64,000 bases of DNA from Brachybacterium sacelli (GCF_017876545.1 NZ_JAGIOD010000001.1:1922001-1986000), one strand, 5' to 3'; shown: positions 26,254 through 34,614, counted from the stretch's first letter. The notes: generated by a model from the sequence alone, not told the origin. Made by a program: numbers and translations.

Positions 26254-26973
26254 ATGGATCTGCAGAGCCTCGTCCGCGCGGTGTGGGAGCGCATCACGCC
26301 CTCGGCCGCACCGGAGAACGCCTGGTGGGTGCTGCTGGCCCTGGCCGCTGCGCTCGCGGTGGTCGTGCTGCCGCCCCTGTGGCACCTGGTGCGCCCCGCC
26401 GTGACCATCGTGCACGAGCTCGGCCACGCGCTGGTGGGGATCCTCGCCGGCCGCCGATTCACCGGCTTCGTGGTCAGCGCCGACATGTCCGGCCACGCCG
26501 TGACCGTCGGCCCCCGGCGCGGCATCGGACGCATCGCCTCGACCTGGGCCGGCTATCCTGCGCCGGCGATCCTCGGCGCCGTGCTGGTCCAGATCGCCTT
26601 GCACGGCTGGGCGCCCACCGCCCTGTTCGCCGCCGTCCTCGTGCTCGTGACCTCCCTGGTGTTCACCCGTTCCCTGCACACCGTGCTCGCGGTGCTGGCG
26701 ACCGCGGCCGTCCTCGGGGCCGTGTGGTGGTGGGGCAGCCCGGCGGTGACCGCGCTGATCGCCCTGGCCGCCGCCGTGTTCCTCCTGTTCGGCGCCTGGC
26801 GGCACCTGGGAGCGGTGATCGCAGGGGGCTCGCGCGGCGACGATCCCGCCCAGCTCGCCCAGCTCACCGGCGTGCCGACGTGGATCTGGCACCTGATGTA
26901 CGTGGCGGTGCTCGCCGCCTGCAGCTGGTGGGCGTGGACCGCCCTGGCGCCACACGTGCTCGGCGGCGCCTGA
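26254..26973 (+). CDS. M50-like integral membrane metalloprotease homologue
   Basis: A 239-residue membrane protein with six or seven hydrophobic segments. The zinc-binding motif HELGH (54-58) sits within the first membrane region, and a GYPAPAILGAVL segment follows, as in the M50B-like peptidase family of actinobacteria. Members may cleave membrane substrates; none is known for this group. It starts 113 bases from the divergent rhamnosidase gene. It precedes the erm leader region but ends before that promoter, so co-transcription with erm is not needed. Confidence 0.85.
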   Translation: MDLQSLVRAVWERITPSAAPENAWWVLLALAAALAVVVLPPLWHLVRPAVTIVHELGHALVGILAGRRFTGFVVSADMSGHAVTVGPRRGIGRIASTWAGYPAPAILGAVLVQIALHGWAPTALFAAVLVLVTSLVFTRSLHTVLAVLATAAVLGAVWWWGSPAVTALIALAAAVFLLFGAWRHLGAVIAGGSRGDDPAQLAQLTGVPTWIWHLMYVAVLAACSWWAWTALAPHVLGGA

Positions 26974-26992
26974 GACCCGAGCCCGCGAGTGC

Positions 26993-27030
26993 GAAAAGAC
27001 GTTGCCCGCCGGTCGGGCCGTCCGTACCGT
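26993..27030 (+). promoter_or_regulatory. Probable erm promoter
   Basis: TTGCCC (27002-27007) and TACCGT (27025-27030) are separated by 17 bases, and an A-rich GAAAAG (26993-26998) lies just upstream. This resembles WhiB7-type resistance promoters, which have an AT-rich element next to the -35. The predicted start site, about 27037, falls at the leader peptide's first possible codon. Confidence 0.5.
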
Positions 27031-27046
27031 GCTCGACGTGGGCATC

Positions 27047-27085
27047 ATGAACGCTTCGATCTTCGTCCGGATCCGCCGCCTCTGA
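27047..27085 (+). CDS. Erm leader peptide (macrolide-sensing)
   Basis: A 12-residue ORF, MNASIFVRIRRL, ends 104 bases before the erm start. An in-frame GTG at 27038 would make it MGIMNASIFVRIRRL, whose MGI and SIFV recall the ErmC leader MGIFSIFVIS. It combines the IFV stalling motif of the ErmC class with an Arg-Ile-Arg (+X+) motif known from ErmD-type leaders. The 3' end of the ORF forms the left arm of a hairpin (27069-27097). The expected role is drug-dependent ribosome stalling that refolds the leader RNA and frees the erm ribosome-binding site. Confidence 0.7.
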   Translation: MNASIFVRIRRL

Positions 27086-27185
27086 CGGCGCGGATCCCGC
27101 TCATCCTCTGACGACTCCGCGCCGCCCCCGGTCCACCGCCGGGCGGCGCGTCCTGCTGCCCGGCTCCCGTCGTCCCCGAGGAGCC
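27069..27185 (+). promoter_or_regulatory. erm translational attenuator (three hairpins)
   Basis: Three stems fill the leader. Hairpin 1 pairs GGATCCGC-GCC with GGC-GCGGATCC (27069-27097, one bulge) and includes the last leader-peptide codons. Hairpin 2 is a perfect 10-bp CGCGCCGCCC/GGGCGGCGCG (27118-27150). Hairpin 3 pairs GGCTCC (27162-27167) with GGAGCC (27180-27185), which contains part of the erm ribosome-binding site GAGGAG (27178-27183). This is the arrangement expected of translational attenuation. Confidence 0.65.
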
Positions 27186-27189
27186 ACCC

Positions 27190-27963
27190 GTGCCCCGACA
27201 CCTTCCCGGAGCCCATGAGCTGGGCCAGAACTTCCTGCGCGACCGCCGCACCATCGATCGCATCGTCGACCTGGTCGCCCGCGCCGACGGCGACATCGTC
27301 GAGTGGGGCGCCGGCGACGGCGCCCTGACGCTGCCGCTGTCGGCATTGGGCCGACCCCTCGAGGCGGTCGAGATCGACCCGCGCGCCGTCCGAGCGCTGA
27401 CCCGACGGGTCGGCGCGCACGTCACCGTGCGCCGCGGCGACATCCTGCGCCACGCCCCGACGCCGGGATCCACGCTGGTCAGCAACCTTCCCTACCATCT
27501 GACCACTCCCGCCCTGCGCCATCTGCTGAGGTCCGACGGCTGGTCCCGCGCCGTGCTCGTCACCCAGTGGGAGGTCGCCCGGAAGCGCGCCGGGGTCGGC
27601 GGGGCGACCATGATGACCGCCCAGTGGTGGCCGTGGGTCGAGACCACTCTCGAAGGGCGCATCCCCGCCTCCGCCTTCCGTCCTCGTCCCGCCGTGGACT
27701 CCGGGCTGCTGCTCCTGGAGCGCCGCCGTGAGCCGCACCTGGCACGCCGTGACCGTCGCGCCTACCAGCAGTTCGTCCGCGGGGTCTTCACCGGTCCCGG
27801 GCGCGGTCTCGAACAGATGCTGCGGCGCGGCGGCGGCCTCCCGGCCGGAGCCGCCCGTCGCTTCTGCGACCGCCACGGCTATTCGCCGCGCACGCTGCCG
27901 CGTGACGTGGTGCTCGCCCAGTGGGTCGAGGCCTTCGAGCTGTCCCGCACCCGGACGGGGTGA
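27190..27963 (+). CDS. erm: 23S rRNA adenine N6-methyltransferase, Erm family
   Basis: Erm enzymes methylate A2058 of 23S rRNA and give resistance to macrolides, lincosamides and streptogramin B. The 257-residue protein has HELGQNFLRDRRTIDRIV, the SAM motif EWGAGDG (38-44), VEIDPRAV, and the catalytic NLPY (99-102), then RPAVDSGLL. The Arg-rich C-terminal domain (GPGRGLEQMLRRGGG, YSPRTLPRDVVLAQW) is typical of actinobacterial Erm rather than KsgA. The start is GTG 27190 with GAGGAG six bases upstream. Codon use matches its neighbours, so it looks resident, not newly acquired. Expression is probably controlled by the leader described above. Confidence 0.92.
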   Translation: MPRHLPGAHELGQNFLRDRRTIDRIVDLVARADGDIVEWGAGDGALTLPLSALGRPLEAVEIDPRAVRALTRRVGAHVTVRRGDILRHAPTPGSTLVSNLPYHLTTPALRHLLRSDGWSRAVLVTQWEVARKRAGVGGATMMTAQWWPWVETTLEGRIPASAFRPRPAVDSGLLLLERRREPHLARRDRRAYQQFVRGVFTGPGRGLEQMLRRGGGLPAGAARRFCDRHGYSPRTLPRDVVLAQWVEAFELSRTRTG

Positions 27964-28068
27964 GCAGGGCGGGACGAGCGGCCGCCCGTCCGGTCCGTCT
28001 GCGGCGTGACAGGCGTGCGCCGTCGGCGGATGATCGGAGGCGGGCCCGACCGTAGGAGGTGGATCGCC

Positions 28069-29580
28069 ATGGACTGGACGAGCTGGCTCGCGCTGCTGGA
28101 CGCGCACGATTACACGATCGCGCGCGAGATCATCCAGCGCGGCGTCGCCGCCGTCTCCGTGCTCGCCTTCGCCTCCACCTACCGCCAGTTCCCGGTGCTG
28201 CTGGGGGAGCGGGGCCTGCTGCCGACGCCCGAGTACCTCGAACGCTCCGCCGGGCTCGGCGGGCCGAGCCTGTTCCACTGGCGGCGGGTCGGTTACAGCG
28301 ACCGACTGCTGCGGATCGTGTGCGCGGTGGGGATGGCGCTCGGGGTGTCCGTCCTGCTCGGACTGCCGCAGCAGGGGCCCGGGTGGACGACGATCCCGGT
28401 GTTCTGGGTGATGTGGGGCCTGTACCTCTCGATCCATTCCGTCGGCCGCATCTTCTACGGATTCGGCTGGGAGTCGATGCTGCTGGAATGCGGGTTCCTC
28501 GTCGGTCTCCTCGGCTCCCACCAGGTCGCTCCGCCGCTGCTGGTGCTGTGGTTCCTGCGCTGGATGCTGCTGCGTCTGGAGTTCGGTGCCGGGATGATCA
28601 AGATGCGCGGCGACCCCTCCTGGCGCGATCTGACCGCCATGGACCACCACCACGAGACGCAGCCGATGCCGGGCCCGTTCAGCCGCCTCGCGCACCTGCG
28701 CCCGCGCTGGTGGCATCGGATGGAGGTGCTCGGCAGCCACGCGGTGCAGCTGGGTGCGATCTGGCTGGTGCTGCTGCCCCAGCCGATCGCCTCGATCGGA
28801 GCGTCACTGGTGATCCTCACCCAGCTGTTCCTCGTGGTCACCGGCAACTACGCATGGCTGAACTGGTTGACGATCCTCGTCGCCACAGCAGCGATCAGCG
28901 ACCCCTTCTGGCGGTGGCTGGCCGGGGGGCCGTTCCCGGAGTGGGGCTGGCAGCGGTGGCCCGTCCTCGGCGACCCGGAGCTCGGCGGCACCGTCTCCCC
29001 GCTGGGGTGGCACCTGCTGATCCTCGCCGTCGTCGCGTTCCTCGCGGTGCTGAGCTGGAGGCCGCTGAGGAACCTGTTCTCCTCCCATCAGCTGATGAAC
29101 GCGAGCTTCAACCGCTTCCACCTGGTCAACGCCTACGGCGCCTTCGGCTCCATGACCAGGTACCGCTACGAGGTGATCATCGAGGGCACGCAGGATCCGG
29201 ACCCCGAGGCGGCCGACGAGGAGGCCTGGCACCCCTACGAGTTCCCGGGCAAGCCCGGGGACCTGCGCCGCCGCTCCCGACAGTTCGCGCCGTACCACCT
29301 GCGGCTGGACTGGCAGATGTGGTTCCTCGCCCTGCGGCCCGGCGCCCAGGACTGGTTCGTGGCGCTGCTGGAGAAGCTGCGCGACGGCGATCCCGGGATC
29401 CGCCGTCTGCTGCGCACGGACCCCTTCGACGGCGCCGCACCTACGGGGCTGCGGGTGAAGTACTTCCGGTACCGCTACGCCACCGCCGAGGAGAAGCGCA
29501 CGAGTGGCCAATGGTGGATGCGCACCGATCTCGGCGTGATCGCCCGGGTGGACCCCGACTCCGGGACCGGCCGCGACTGA
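28069..29580 (+). CDS. Lipase maturation factor family protein
   Basis: A 503-residue multi-pass membrane protein of the lipase maturation factor (LMF/DUF1222) family. Family hallmarks are GWESMLLECGFL, LRWMLLRLEFGAGMIKMRGDPSWRDL, the polar MDHHHETQPMPGP loop, TGNYAWLNWLTI, HLVNAYGAFGSMTRYRYEV, PYEFPGKPGDLRRR and FAPYHLRLDWQMWF. Eukaryotic LMF1 helps lipoprotein lipase fold; bacterial members are not characterised. AGGAGG nine bases before ATG 28069 decides the start over a longer open frame. The neighbours erm and bioY give no functional hint. Confidence 0.9.
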   Translation: MDWTSWLALLDAHDYTIAREIIQRGVAAVSVLAFASTYRQFPVLLGERGLLPTPEYLERSAGLGGPSLFHWRRVGYSDRLLRIVCAVGMALGVSVLLGLPQQGPGWTTIPVFWVMWGLYLSIHSVGRIFYGFGWESMLLECGFLVGLLGSHQVAPPLLVLWFLRWMLLRLEFGAGMIKMRGDPSWRDLTAMDHHHETQPMPGPFSRLAHLRPRWWHRMEVLGSHAVQLGAIWLVLLPQPIASIGASLVILTQLFLVVTGNYAWLNWLTILVATAAISDPFWRWLAGGPFPEWGWQRWPVLGDPELGGTVSPLGWHLLILAVVAFLAVLSWRPLRNLFSSHQLMNASFNRFHLVNAYGAFGSMTRYRYEVIIEGTQDPDPEAADEEAWHPYEFPGKPGDLRRRSRQFAPYHLRLDWQMWFLALRPGAQDWFVALLEKLRDGDPGIRRLLRTDPFDGAAPTGLRVKYFRYRYATAEEKRTSGQWWMRTDLGVIARVDPDSGTGRD

Positions 29581-29621
29581 TCTACGCTGGTCCCTCCCGT
29601 CCCGACCCTCCGAGGAGTCCG

Positions 29622-30239
29622 ATGTCCGCGCTCGCCGTCCCGGCCCGTCGTCCCGTCCTGGCCGATGCTCTCGCCCCCCACCGCAGCCGCCTCCGGGATG
29701 CTGCTCTGGTGCTGACCGGAACCGCCGTCGTCGCCCTTCTCGCGCAGGTCACGATCCCGCTGCCGCTGGTCCCCATCACCGGGCAGACCCTGGGCGTGAT
29801 CCTGGTCGGCGCCGCCCTCGGCTCCCGTCGCGGCGCGGTCGCGATGCTGACCTACCTGCTCGTCGGCCTCGCCGGCGCCCCGGTCTTCGCCGAGTTCACC
29901 GGCGGGCCTGCGGCCGTGCTGACCCCGAGCTTCGGCTTCGTCCTCGGCTTCCTCCCCGCCGCCTTCGTGGCCGGCTGGTTCGCCGAGCGCGCCTGGGACC
30001 GCCGCCCGGTCCTGGCCATGGTCGGCTTCGTCGCCGCGAGCGCCGTCCCCTTCCTGGTGGGCGTGCCGTACCTGGCGATGATCGTGAATGCCGTGATGGG
30101 CGCCGACCTCGGCCTGACCGGCGTGCTCGCCGCGGGGTTGTGGCCCTTCCTGCCCGGCGGTCTGGTCAAGGCGGCCCTCGCCGCGGTGCTGATCCCGGCG
30201 GCCTGGCGCGGAGTGCGCACCCTCGACGAGCGCCGCTGA
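29622..30239 (+). CDS. bioY: Biotin transporter BioY
   Basis: The substrate-binding S component of an ECF-type biotin importer, 205 residues with six membrane helices. Hallmarks are IPLPLVPITGQTLGVIL, YLLVGLAGAPVFAEFTGG, and PSFGFVLGFLPAAFVAGW. GAGGAG precedes the ATG. No ECF ATPase or T-component genes (bioM, bioN) are adjacent, so it either works alone or shares a module. A strong hairpin follows the stop. Confidence 0.95.
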   Translation: MSALAVPARRPVLADALAPHRSRLRDAALVLTGTAVVALLAQVTIPLPLVPITGQTLGVILVGAALGSRRGAVAMLTYLLVGLAGAPVFAEFTGGPAAVLTPSFGFVLGFLPAAFVAGWFAERAWDRRPVLAMVGFVAASAVPFLVGVPYLAMIVNAVMGADLGLTGVLAAGLWPFLPGGLVKAALAAVLIPAAWRGVRTLDERR

Positions 30240-30285
30240 GCGCCCGCCACGCCGCTGAGCGCGTGCCAGGCCGCACGACCTCCCT

Positions 30286-30331
30286 CGAATCCCTCGGTCC
30301 GTCTCAATCTCGGGGCGGATCGAGGGATTCG
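30286..30331. terminator. Bidirectional terminator after bioY
   Basis: CGAATCCCTCG (30286-30296) and CGAGGGATTCG (30321-30331) pair perfectly, and the stem extends inward through a G-T pair and TCCG/CGGA to about 16 bp. It lies between the convergent bioY and YdcF-type genes. Confidence 0.7.
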
Positions 30332-30422
30332 CCGTCGGGGCGGCGGCAGGGTGGGGTCGCTCCGGGGCGACGGCGGGTGGCGTGGCGGCAGGGTGGCTCG
30401 ACGGCCTCCGGTGACGAGGTGC

Positions 30423-31439
30423 TCATCCCGCCAGGGCGGCGGCTCTGACCAGCAGGGCGACGAAGGCGAGGGAGGGCAGGAACAGCACTGTGATCCACAC
30501 CTTGTGGTACGACATCACGGCGAGGAACTCCCGCAGCGTGGCGCTGGGCACGTAGTAGAAGGTGGTCCTGCCGCCGATCGCCTCGTCCGCATAGCCCAGC
30601 CGGCGTGCCAGCAGCGCGGCCCGGAAGGCGTGATATCTGCTGGTCGCGACGATGTAGGGACCCTGATGGCCCGCCTCGTCCAGCAGCCGGTGCGAGAAGG
30701 TGAGGTTCTCCCGGGTGGTGCGGGAGGCGGTCTCGGCCCGGACCCGGTCGGCGGGGATCCCGACCTCCTCGAGCAGGTACTCGGCCATCGCCTCGCCCTC
30801 CGCGCGCATCTCGTCCTCGCCCTGACCGCCCGAGGGCACCAGCAGCGGGTCGACGCCCGCGGCCAGCAGACGCTCCCGCTCGGCCACGGCCCGGTCGAGC
30901 CGGCCGCGCAGCAGCGGGGTGACCCGGCCGTCGATCAGGCCCGAGCCGTGCACGATGAGCCCCGTGGTCCGCAGCTGCTTCGGGAACAGCTGGTAGGGGA
31001 TCGAGGCGCCCAGGAACACCAGGAACGCGATGCCCATGTGAAGGGCGACGAGGGTCAGCAGGGCGCCGGCGCCGATGCCGAGCGGGTTCATGGTCAGCAC
31101 CAGTGCCACGGCGGCCACCGGTGTGCCCAGCAGAGCCAGTCCGGCGATCCCGGAAAGCAGGTTGCCCAGGGAGCGACCCTCCTTGCGGGCCATCGTCAGA
31201 CCGTTGGCGACCATGAGCACCCCGAGCGTGATGATGCCGAGCAGGACCACGAAGGCGGCCACCAGCACCAGCAGGTCGCCGAGCGGGAGCGTGGTGGAGA
31301 CCAGCCGCGAGATGAGGGCGACCGAGGAGTACAGGGCGATCAGCAGCAGCACGCCGTTGCGCACCCGACGCCGGTCCCGGGAGAAGACCAGCAGATAGAG
31401 GCCCCACCAGAAGGCCGTCCCGACCATCGCACCCAGCAT
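30423..31439 (-). CDS. YdcF/SanA-type (DUF218) membrane protein
   Basis: A 338-residue protein with five or so N-terminal membrane helices and a DUF218 domain from about residue 155: LIVHGSGLIDGRVTPLLRGRLDRAV, LVPSGGQGEDEMRAEGEAMAEYLLE, ETASRTTRENLTFS and VATSRYHAFRAALLARRLG. The conserved Gly-Gly, Glu, Asn and His residues of the family are present. Members are thought to act in envelope or polysaccharide metabolism, with no established reaction. It is convergent with bioY and divergent from the DUF6328 gene. Confidence 0.88.
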   Translation of the reverse strand: MLGAMVGTAFWWGLYLLVFSRDRRRVRNGVLLLIALYSSVALISRLVSTTLPLGDLLVLVAAFVVLLGIITLGVLMVANGLTMARKEGRSLGNLLSGIAGLALLGTPVAAVALVLTMNPLGIGAGALLTLVALHMGIAFLVFLGASIPYQLFPKQLRTTGLIVHGSGLIDGRVTPLLRGRLDRAVAERERLLAAGVDPLLVPSGGQGEDEMRAEGEAMAEYLLEEVGIPADRVRAETASRTTRENLTFSHRLLDEAGHQGPYIVATSRYHAFRAALLARRLGYADEAIGGRTTFYYVPSATLREFLAVMSYHKVWITVLFLPSLAFVALLVRAAALAG

Positions 31440-31514
31440 CCGACGTCCCTTCGTAGATCCGACCTGCCCATCCTGTCAGCCCATCGGCCCGAGAGGTTCC
31501 TAGACTGTCGAGGT

Positions 31515-32009
31515 ATGGGACAGGGCGAGGGCGCACCGGAGCCCGGCTACGAGCGCGAGGAGAGCGCCGCCGCACGACTGGATCGCAACTGGAACGAGCT
31601 GCTCCAGGAGATCCGCGTGCTGCAGACCGGCTCGCAGATCCTCGCGGGCTTCCTGGTGGTGCTGCCCTTCCAGGACCGGTTCGAGGATCTCGACGTGGTC
31701 CAGACCGGGTGGTACCTGGGCCTGCTGCTGCTCGCACTGGTGATCGTGGCGCTGCTGCTGACGCCGGTGGGCATGCACCGGCGTCTGTTCCGCCAACGGG
31801 TCAAGGACGAGATGGTCCTGGTCGCGAACGCGTTGCTGCGCGCCGCGATCCTGCTGCTCGGGCTACTGCTGAGCGGGGTGGCCGCCTTCGTCGTCGACGT
31901 GGTGGTGACCCGCCCGGCCGCGCTCGCGACCGGCGCCGCGCTGCTGCTGGTGATGCTCGTGCTGCTGGTGCTGGTCCCGCGCCGGGTGGCCCGACGCGCC
32001 CGCGGGTGA
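31515..32009 (+). CDS. DUF6328 family membrane protein
   Basis: A 164-residue protein with a soluble N-terminal helix (RLDRNWNELLQEIRVLQTGSQ), the loop LPFQDRF, and four hydrophobic helices. It ends in a basic tail, RRVARRARG. This pattern is that of the DUF6328 family, common in actinobacteria and without known function. GAGG lies just before the ATG. Its 3' end nearly meets that of the convergent UxaE-type gene (5 bases apart). Confidence 0.8.
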   Translation: MGQGEGAPEPGYEREESAAARLDRNWNELLQEIRVLQTGSQILAGFLVVLPFQDRFEDLDVVQTGWYLGLLLLALVIVALLLTPVGMHRRLFRQRVKDEMVLVANALLRAAILLLGLLLSGVAAFVVDVVVTRPAALATGAALLLVMLVLLVLVPRRVARRARG

Positions 32010-32013
32010 GGGG

Positions 32014-33450
32014 TCAGCGCCCGACGGGCGCTGCGGCGAAGGGGGAGAGGTGGCGGCCGATGTGGGCCTCGACCACGGCGGTGTGCTCCTTCTGGTGGGA
32101 GGCGACCACCGAGAGGAAACGGTCGTGGATCGACGCGCCGGCGGCGTCCTTCCCGTTCAGCGAGTCGCCGTAGCCCACGTGCAGGATCTGGCGGGCGTCG
32201 GCCGACCGGATCAGGTCCACCAGGTCCACGCCGGCCAGCGAGGTCGGGGTGCGGTTCTCCTGGGCGGAGACCTGGTAGCTCGCTCGTGCCTTCACGTAGG
32301 AGGCGCGGGAGATGTCCCAGATCGCGGCGAACAGCTCGGGGTCCTCGGCGGCGACGATCTCGACGCCGCACAGGTAGCTGGTGCCGGAGGTCTTCAGATG
32401 CACGTGGCCCTGGGTCGCCTCGACGCACAGCGGGTAGATGGAGAACTTGTCCGAGCCGGAGTGCAGGGAGATCCGGTACCCGCCGAACTGCTCGGAGATC
32501 GCGTGATGTGCTTCGAGGTTCGTGCGCAACTCCTCGGTGTCGCCGAGGAAGTCCAGGCCCTTCTCGAAACCGTCCACGTAGCGGGGCGCGAAGCTGAACC
32601 AGGAGGCCCCCAGCCGCTGCAGCTCGGAGGCCAGGTAGTAATGCTCGAAGAAGGAGGTCTGCCACGCCGTCTCGTCGACCGCGAACTCGACCTCCACCTC
32701 GTGCTGCGCGGCCTCGGTGAGGTGGCGGTACAGACTCATCGCCTCGACGACGGCGCGGCCGTACTTCACCGCGGCGGTGAGGACGTCGCGCTCGGTGACC
32801 TCGAGCTGCGAGTGGCCGACGTCCAGCGTCGTGCCCACGTAGCGCTTCGTGAGGTCCTCCAGGGTGTCCTCGAGCTGGTCCCAGGGCAGCGCCGCGGCGT
32901 CGGCCGCGGTCACGCCCGCGGTGACATCGGCGACCAGGTCGCCCGGATCGAGGGTGAACATCGTGAAGCCGGCCTCGAGGCCGCGGTCGATGCCCTCGGT
33001 CGTCTTGATGTGGTCGCAGTCGGCCCCGAAGCCGCTCTCCCAGCCGGCCTCGACCAGGCCGAAGACGGCGTCGTCCATGACCGACCGGGCGCTGCGACCC
33101 AGGCGGTCCATCTCGCGGATCGACTGCTGGGCGAGCACCGGCATCACGCCGGCGCCCGCGGCGCCGAAGGCGCGGGCCTGGCCGGGGGTGGCGAGCCCGG
33201 TGCGGTCACCGGTGCCGACGGAGGTGCGATGTCCGCTGATCAGCTGCGGGCGCAGGACCGGGAAGGCGGCCTGCAGCGCGCGGGCGTTGGCGGTGGACAG
33301 CGGGCCGGTCAGCACGTGGTCGTCGCCGCTCGCGGCGGCCTCGCCCTCGAAGCCGGCGAGCGTATCGGCCGAGGCGGCGGCGAGCTGCAGGGAGCGGGCG
33401 GGGCCGTCGTAGCGGATGCTCGCCTCGAGGGAGTCGTTGCGCAGGGTCAT
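32014..33450 (-). CDS. uxaE: Tagaturonate epimerase (UxaE) family protein
   Basis: A 478-residue protein matching the UxaE family, which interconverts D-tagaturonate and D-fructuronate in hexuronate breakdown. Recognised segments are SGHRTSVGTGDRTGLATPGQ, VLAQQSIREMDRLGR, GFGADCDHIKTTEGID, FTMFTLDPGD, VEVEFAVDET, GASWFSFAPRYVDGFEKG and GGYRISLHSGSDKFSIYP, with conserved His and Asp residues for metal binding. It follows the zinc dehydrogenase by 45 bases on the same strand, under the divergent LacI regulator. No fructuronate reductase or mannonate dehydratase is in the window. Confidence 0.82.
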   Translation of the reverse strand: MTLRNDSLEASIRYDGPARSLQLAAASADTLAGFEGEAAASGDDHVLTGPLSTANARALQAAFPVLRPQLISGHRTSVGTGDRTGLATPGQARAFGAAGAGVMPVLAQQSIREMDRLGRSARSVMDDAVFGLVEAGWESGFGADCDHIKTTEGIDRGLEAGFTMFTLDPGDLVADVTAGVTAADAAALPWDQLEDTLEDLTKRYVGTTLDVGHSQLEVTERDVLTAAVKYGRAVVEAMSLYRHLTEAAQHEVEVEFAVDETAWQTSFFEHYYLASELQRLGASWFSFAPRYVDGFEKGLDFLGDTEELRTNLEAHHAISEQFGGYRISLHSGSDKFSIYPLCVEATQGHVHLKTSGTSYLCGVEIVAAEDPELFAAIWDISRASYVKARASYQVSAQENRTPTSLAGVDLVDLIRSADARQILHVGYGDSLNGKDAAGASIHDRFLSVVASHQKEHTAVVEAHIGRHLSPFAAAPVGR

Positions 33451-33495
33451 GGGATTCTCCGATCGGGGTGGGATGGATGGACGAGTACGGACGGG

Positions 33496-34545
33496 TCAGG
33501 CACGGGGGACGTCGAGGAGCACCTTGACGTCGCCGCTCGCGCCGGCGGCGGCGGTCTCGAGGGCGGCGCCGGCCTCGGCCAGGGGCACGGTGCGGGTGCG
33601 CAGGGGGGAGAGGTCGACCTGTCCGGACTCGAGCAGTGCGATCAGGGTGGGGAAGACGTCGCGGCTGTTGCGGGACCCCACCACCGTCAGCTCCTTCTTG
33701 ATCAGCTGCGACTGGTTGAGGGTGACCTCGGCGGTGCCGTTGCCGATCAGCGCCAGGCGGGCGCCGAAGGCCGCCGCCTCGATCGCGTTCAGGAAGGAGA
33801 CCGGCAGCCCGGTGGCCTCGCAGACGACGTCGAAGCCGTCACCGTCGGTGGCCGCCTCGACCACGTCCCCGAGTGTCGAGGCGGTGAGGTCGACGGTGCC
33901 GGCGGCGCCGAGAGAGGTGGCGAGCTCCAGGCGGGCCGGGACGACGTCGGCGATCCAGACCCGGGCGCCGTGCAGCCGGGCGGAGAGCATGGTCAGCAGG
34001 CCGATCGCGCCGGCGCCCAGCACCAGCACGCGCTCGCTCTCTGCGACGGCAGCGCGGCGCACGGCGTGGTAGCCGATGGAGAAGGGCTCGACCAGGGCCA
34101 GATCGCGGGGGTCGACGCCCTCGGCGCGGTGCAGGCGCTCCAGCGGCATCGTCAGCAGCTCCTGGAACGCACCGTCGCGATGCACGCCCATCGTCTCGTT
34201 GTGCACGCAGGCGTTGATCAGGCCGCGGCGGCAGGAGTAGCAGGTGCCGTCCTGGAAATAGGGGACCCCGGTGACCACGTCGCCGATCCGGAAACCGGCG
34301 CCGGCTCCTCCTGCTCCGTCCCTTCCCGCGCCCTCGCCGCCGAGCTCGACGATCTCGGCGGAGAACTCGTGGCCCGGAACGCGCGGGTAGGAGGCGAAGG
34401 GCTGGGTGCCGCAGTACGTCTGGACGTCCGAGCCGCAGATGCCGGCGTGGAGCACGCGCAGCAGCGCCTCCCCGGCGGCGGGCCGGGGCGCAGGGACGTC
34501 GACGACCACGGCCGTGCCCGGTGCCGTCACCTGCAGTGCTCTCAT
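33496..34545 (-). CDS. Zinc-dependent alcohol/polyol dehydrogenase (MDR superfamily)
   Basis: A 349-residue medium-chain dehydrogenase similar to L-idonate 5-dehydrogenase and sorbitol-type enzymes. The catalytic zinc site is CGSD plus GHEFSAEI. The structural-zinc loop is reduced (TCYSCRRGLINAC), and the NAD motif is VLGAGAIGLL. An unusual Gly/Ala insertion (GGEGAGRDGAGGAGAG) lies after GHE. It probably oxidises a sugar acid or polyol feeding UxaE, just downstream in the same operon. GAGGAA precedes ATG 34545. It is divergent from the LacI regulator, and palindromes lie in its promoter. Confidence 0.88.
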   Translation of the reverse strand: MRALQVTAPGTAVVVDVPAPRPAAGEALLRVLHAGICGSDVQTYCGTQPFASYPRVPGHEFSAEIVELGGEGAGRDGAGGAGAGFRIGDVVTGVPYFQDGTCYSCRRGLINACVHNETMGVHRDGAFQELLTMPLERLHRAEGVDPRDLALVEPFSIGYHAVRRAAVAESERVLVLGAGAIGLLTMLSARLHGARVWIADVVPARLELATSLGAAGTVDLTASTLGDVVEAATDGDGFDVVCEATGLPVSFLNAIEAAAFGARLALIGNGTAEVTLNQSQLIKKELTVVGSRNSRDVFPTLIALLESGQVDLSPLRTRTVPLAEAGAALETAAAGASGDVKVLLDVPRA

Positions 34546-34588
34546 GCCGTTCCTCTTCCCGCTGCCATGGGCGACCTCGACCTCCACT

Positions 34589-34614
34589 ATCGTAAACGAT
34601 TGCATACGCGATGC
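34589..34614 (-). promoter_or_regulatory. Candidate LacI operator palindromes
   Basis: Two adjacent palindromes lie 44-69 bases upstream of the dehydrogenase ATG: ATCGT-AA-ACGAT (34589-34600, perfect) and GCAT-ACGCG-ATGC (34602-34614). A related CGTATCG occurs at 34633-34639. TACGAT within the first palindrome could be a minus-strand -10. Placement between lacI and its presumed target operon suggests operators for both. Confidence 0.5.

Noticed and set aside
27190..27963. erm as recently acquired mobile resistance gene
   Set aside because: Base composition and codon use match the neighbours, and no transposase, integrase or repeat flanks it.
27190..27963. Assignment as housekeeping KsgA (16S dimethyltransferase)
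   Set aside because: KsgA is usually flanked by ispE or rnmV-type genes, and here the Arg-rich C terminus and upstream leader peptide fit Erm.
26137..28740. Very long minus-strand open frame (867 codons) opposite the M50-like, erm and LMF genes
   Set aside because: Its composition (His, Gln, Gly and Arg runs) is that of an antisense shadow in GC-rich DNA, and the plus-strand genes have clear family motifs and GC3 bias.
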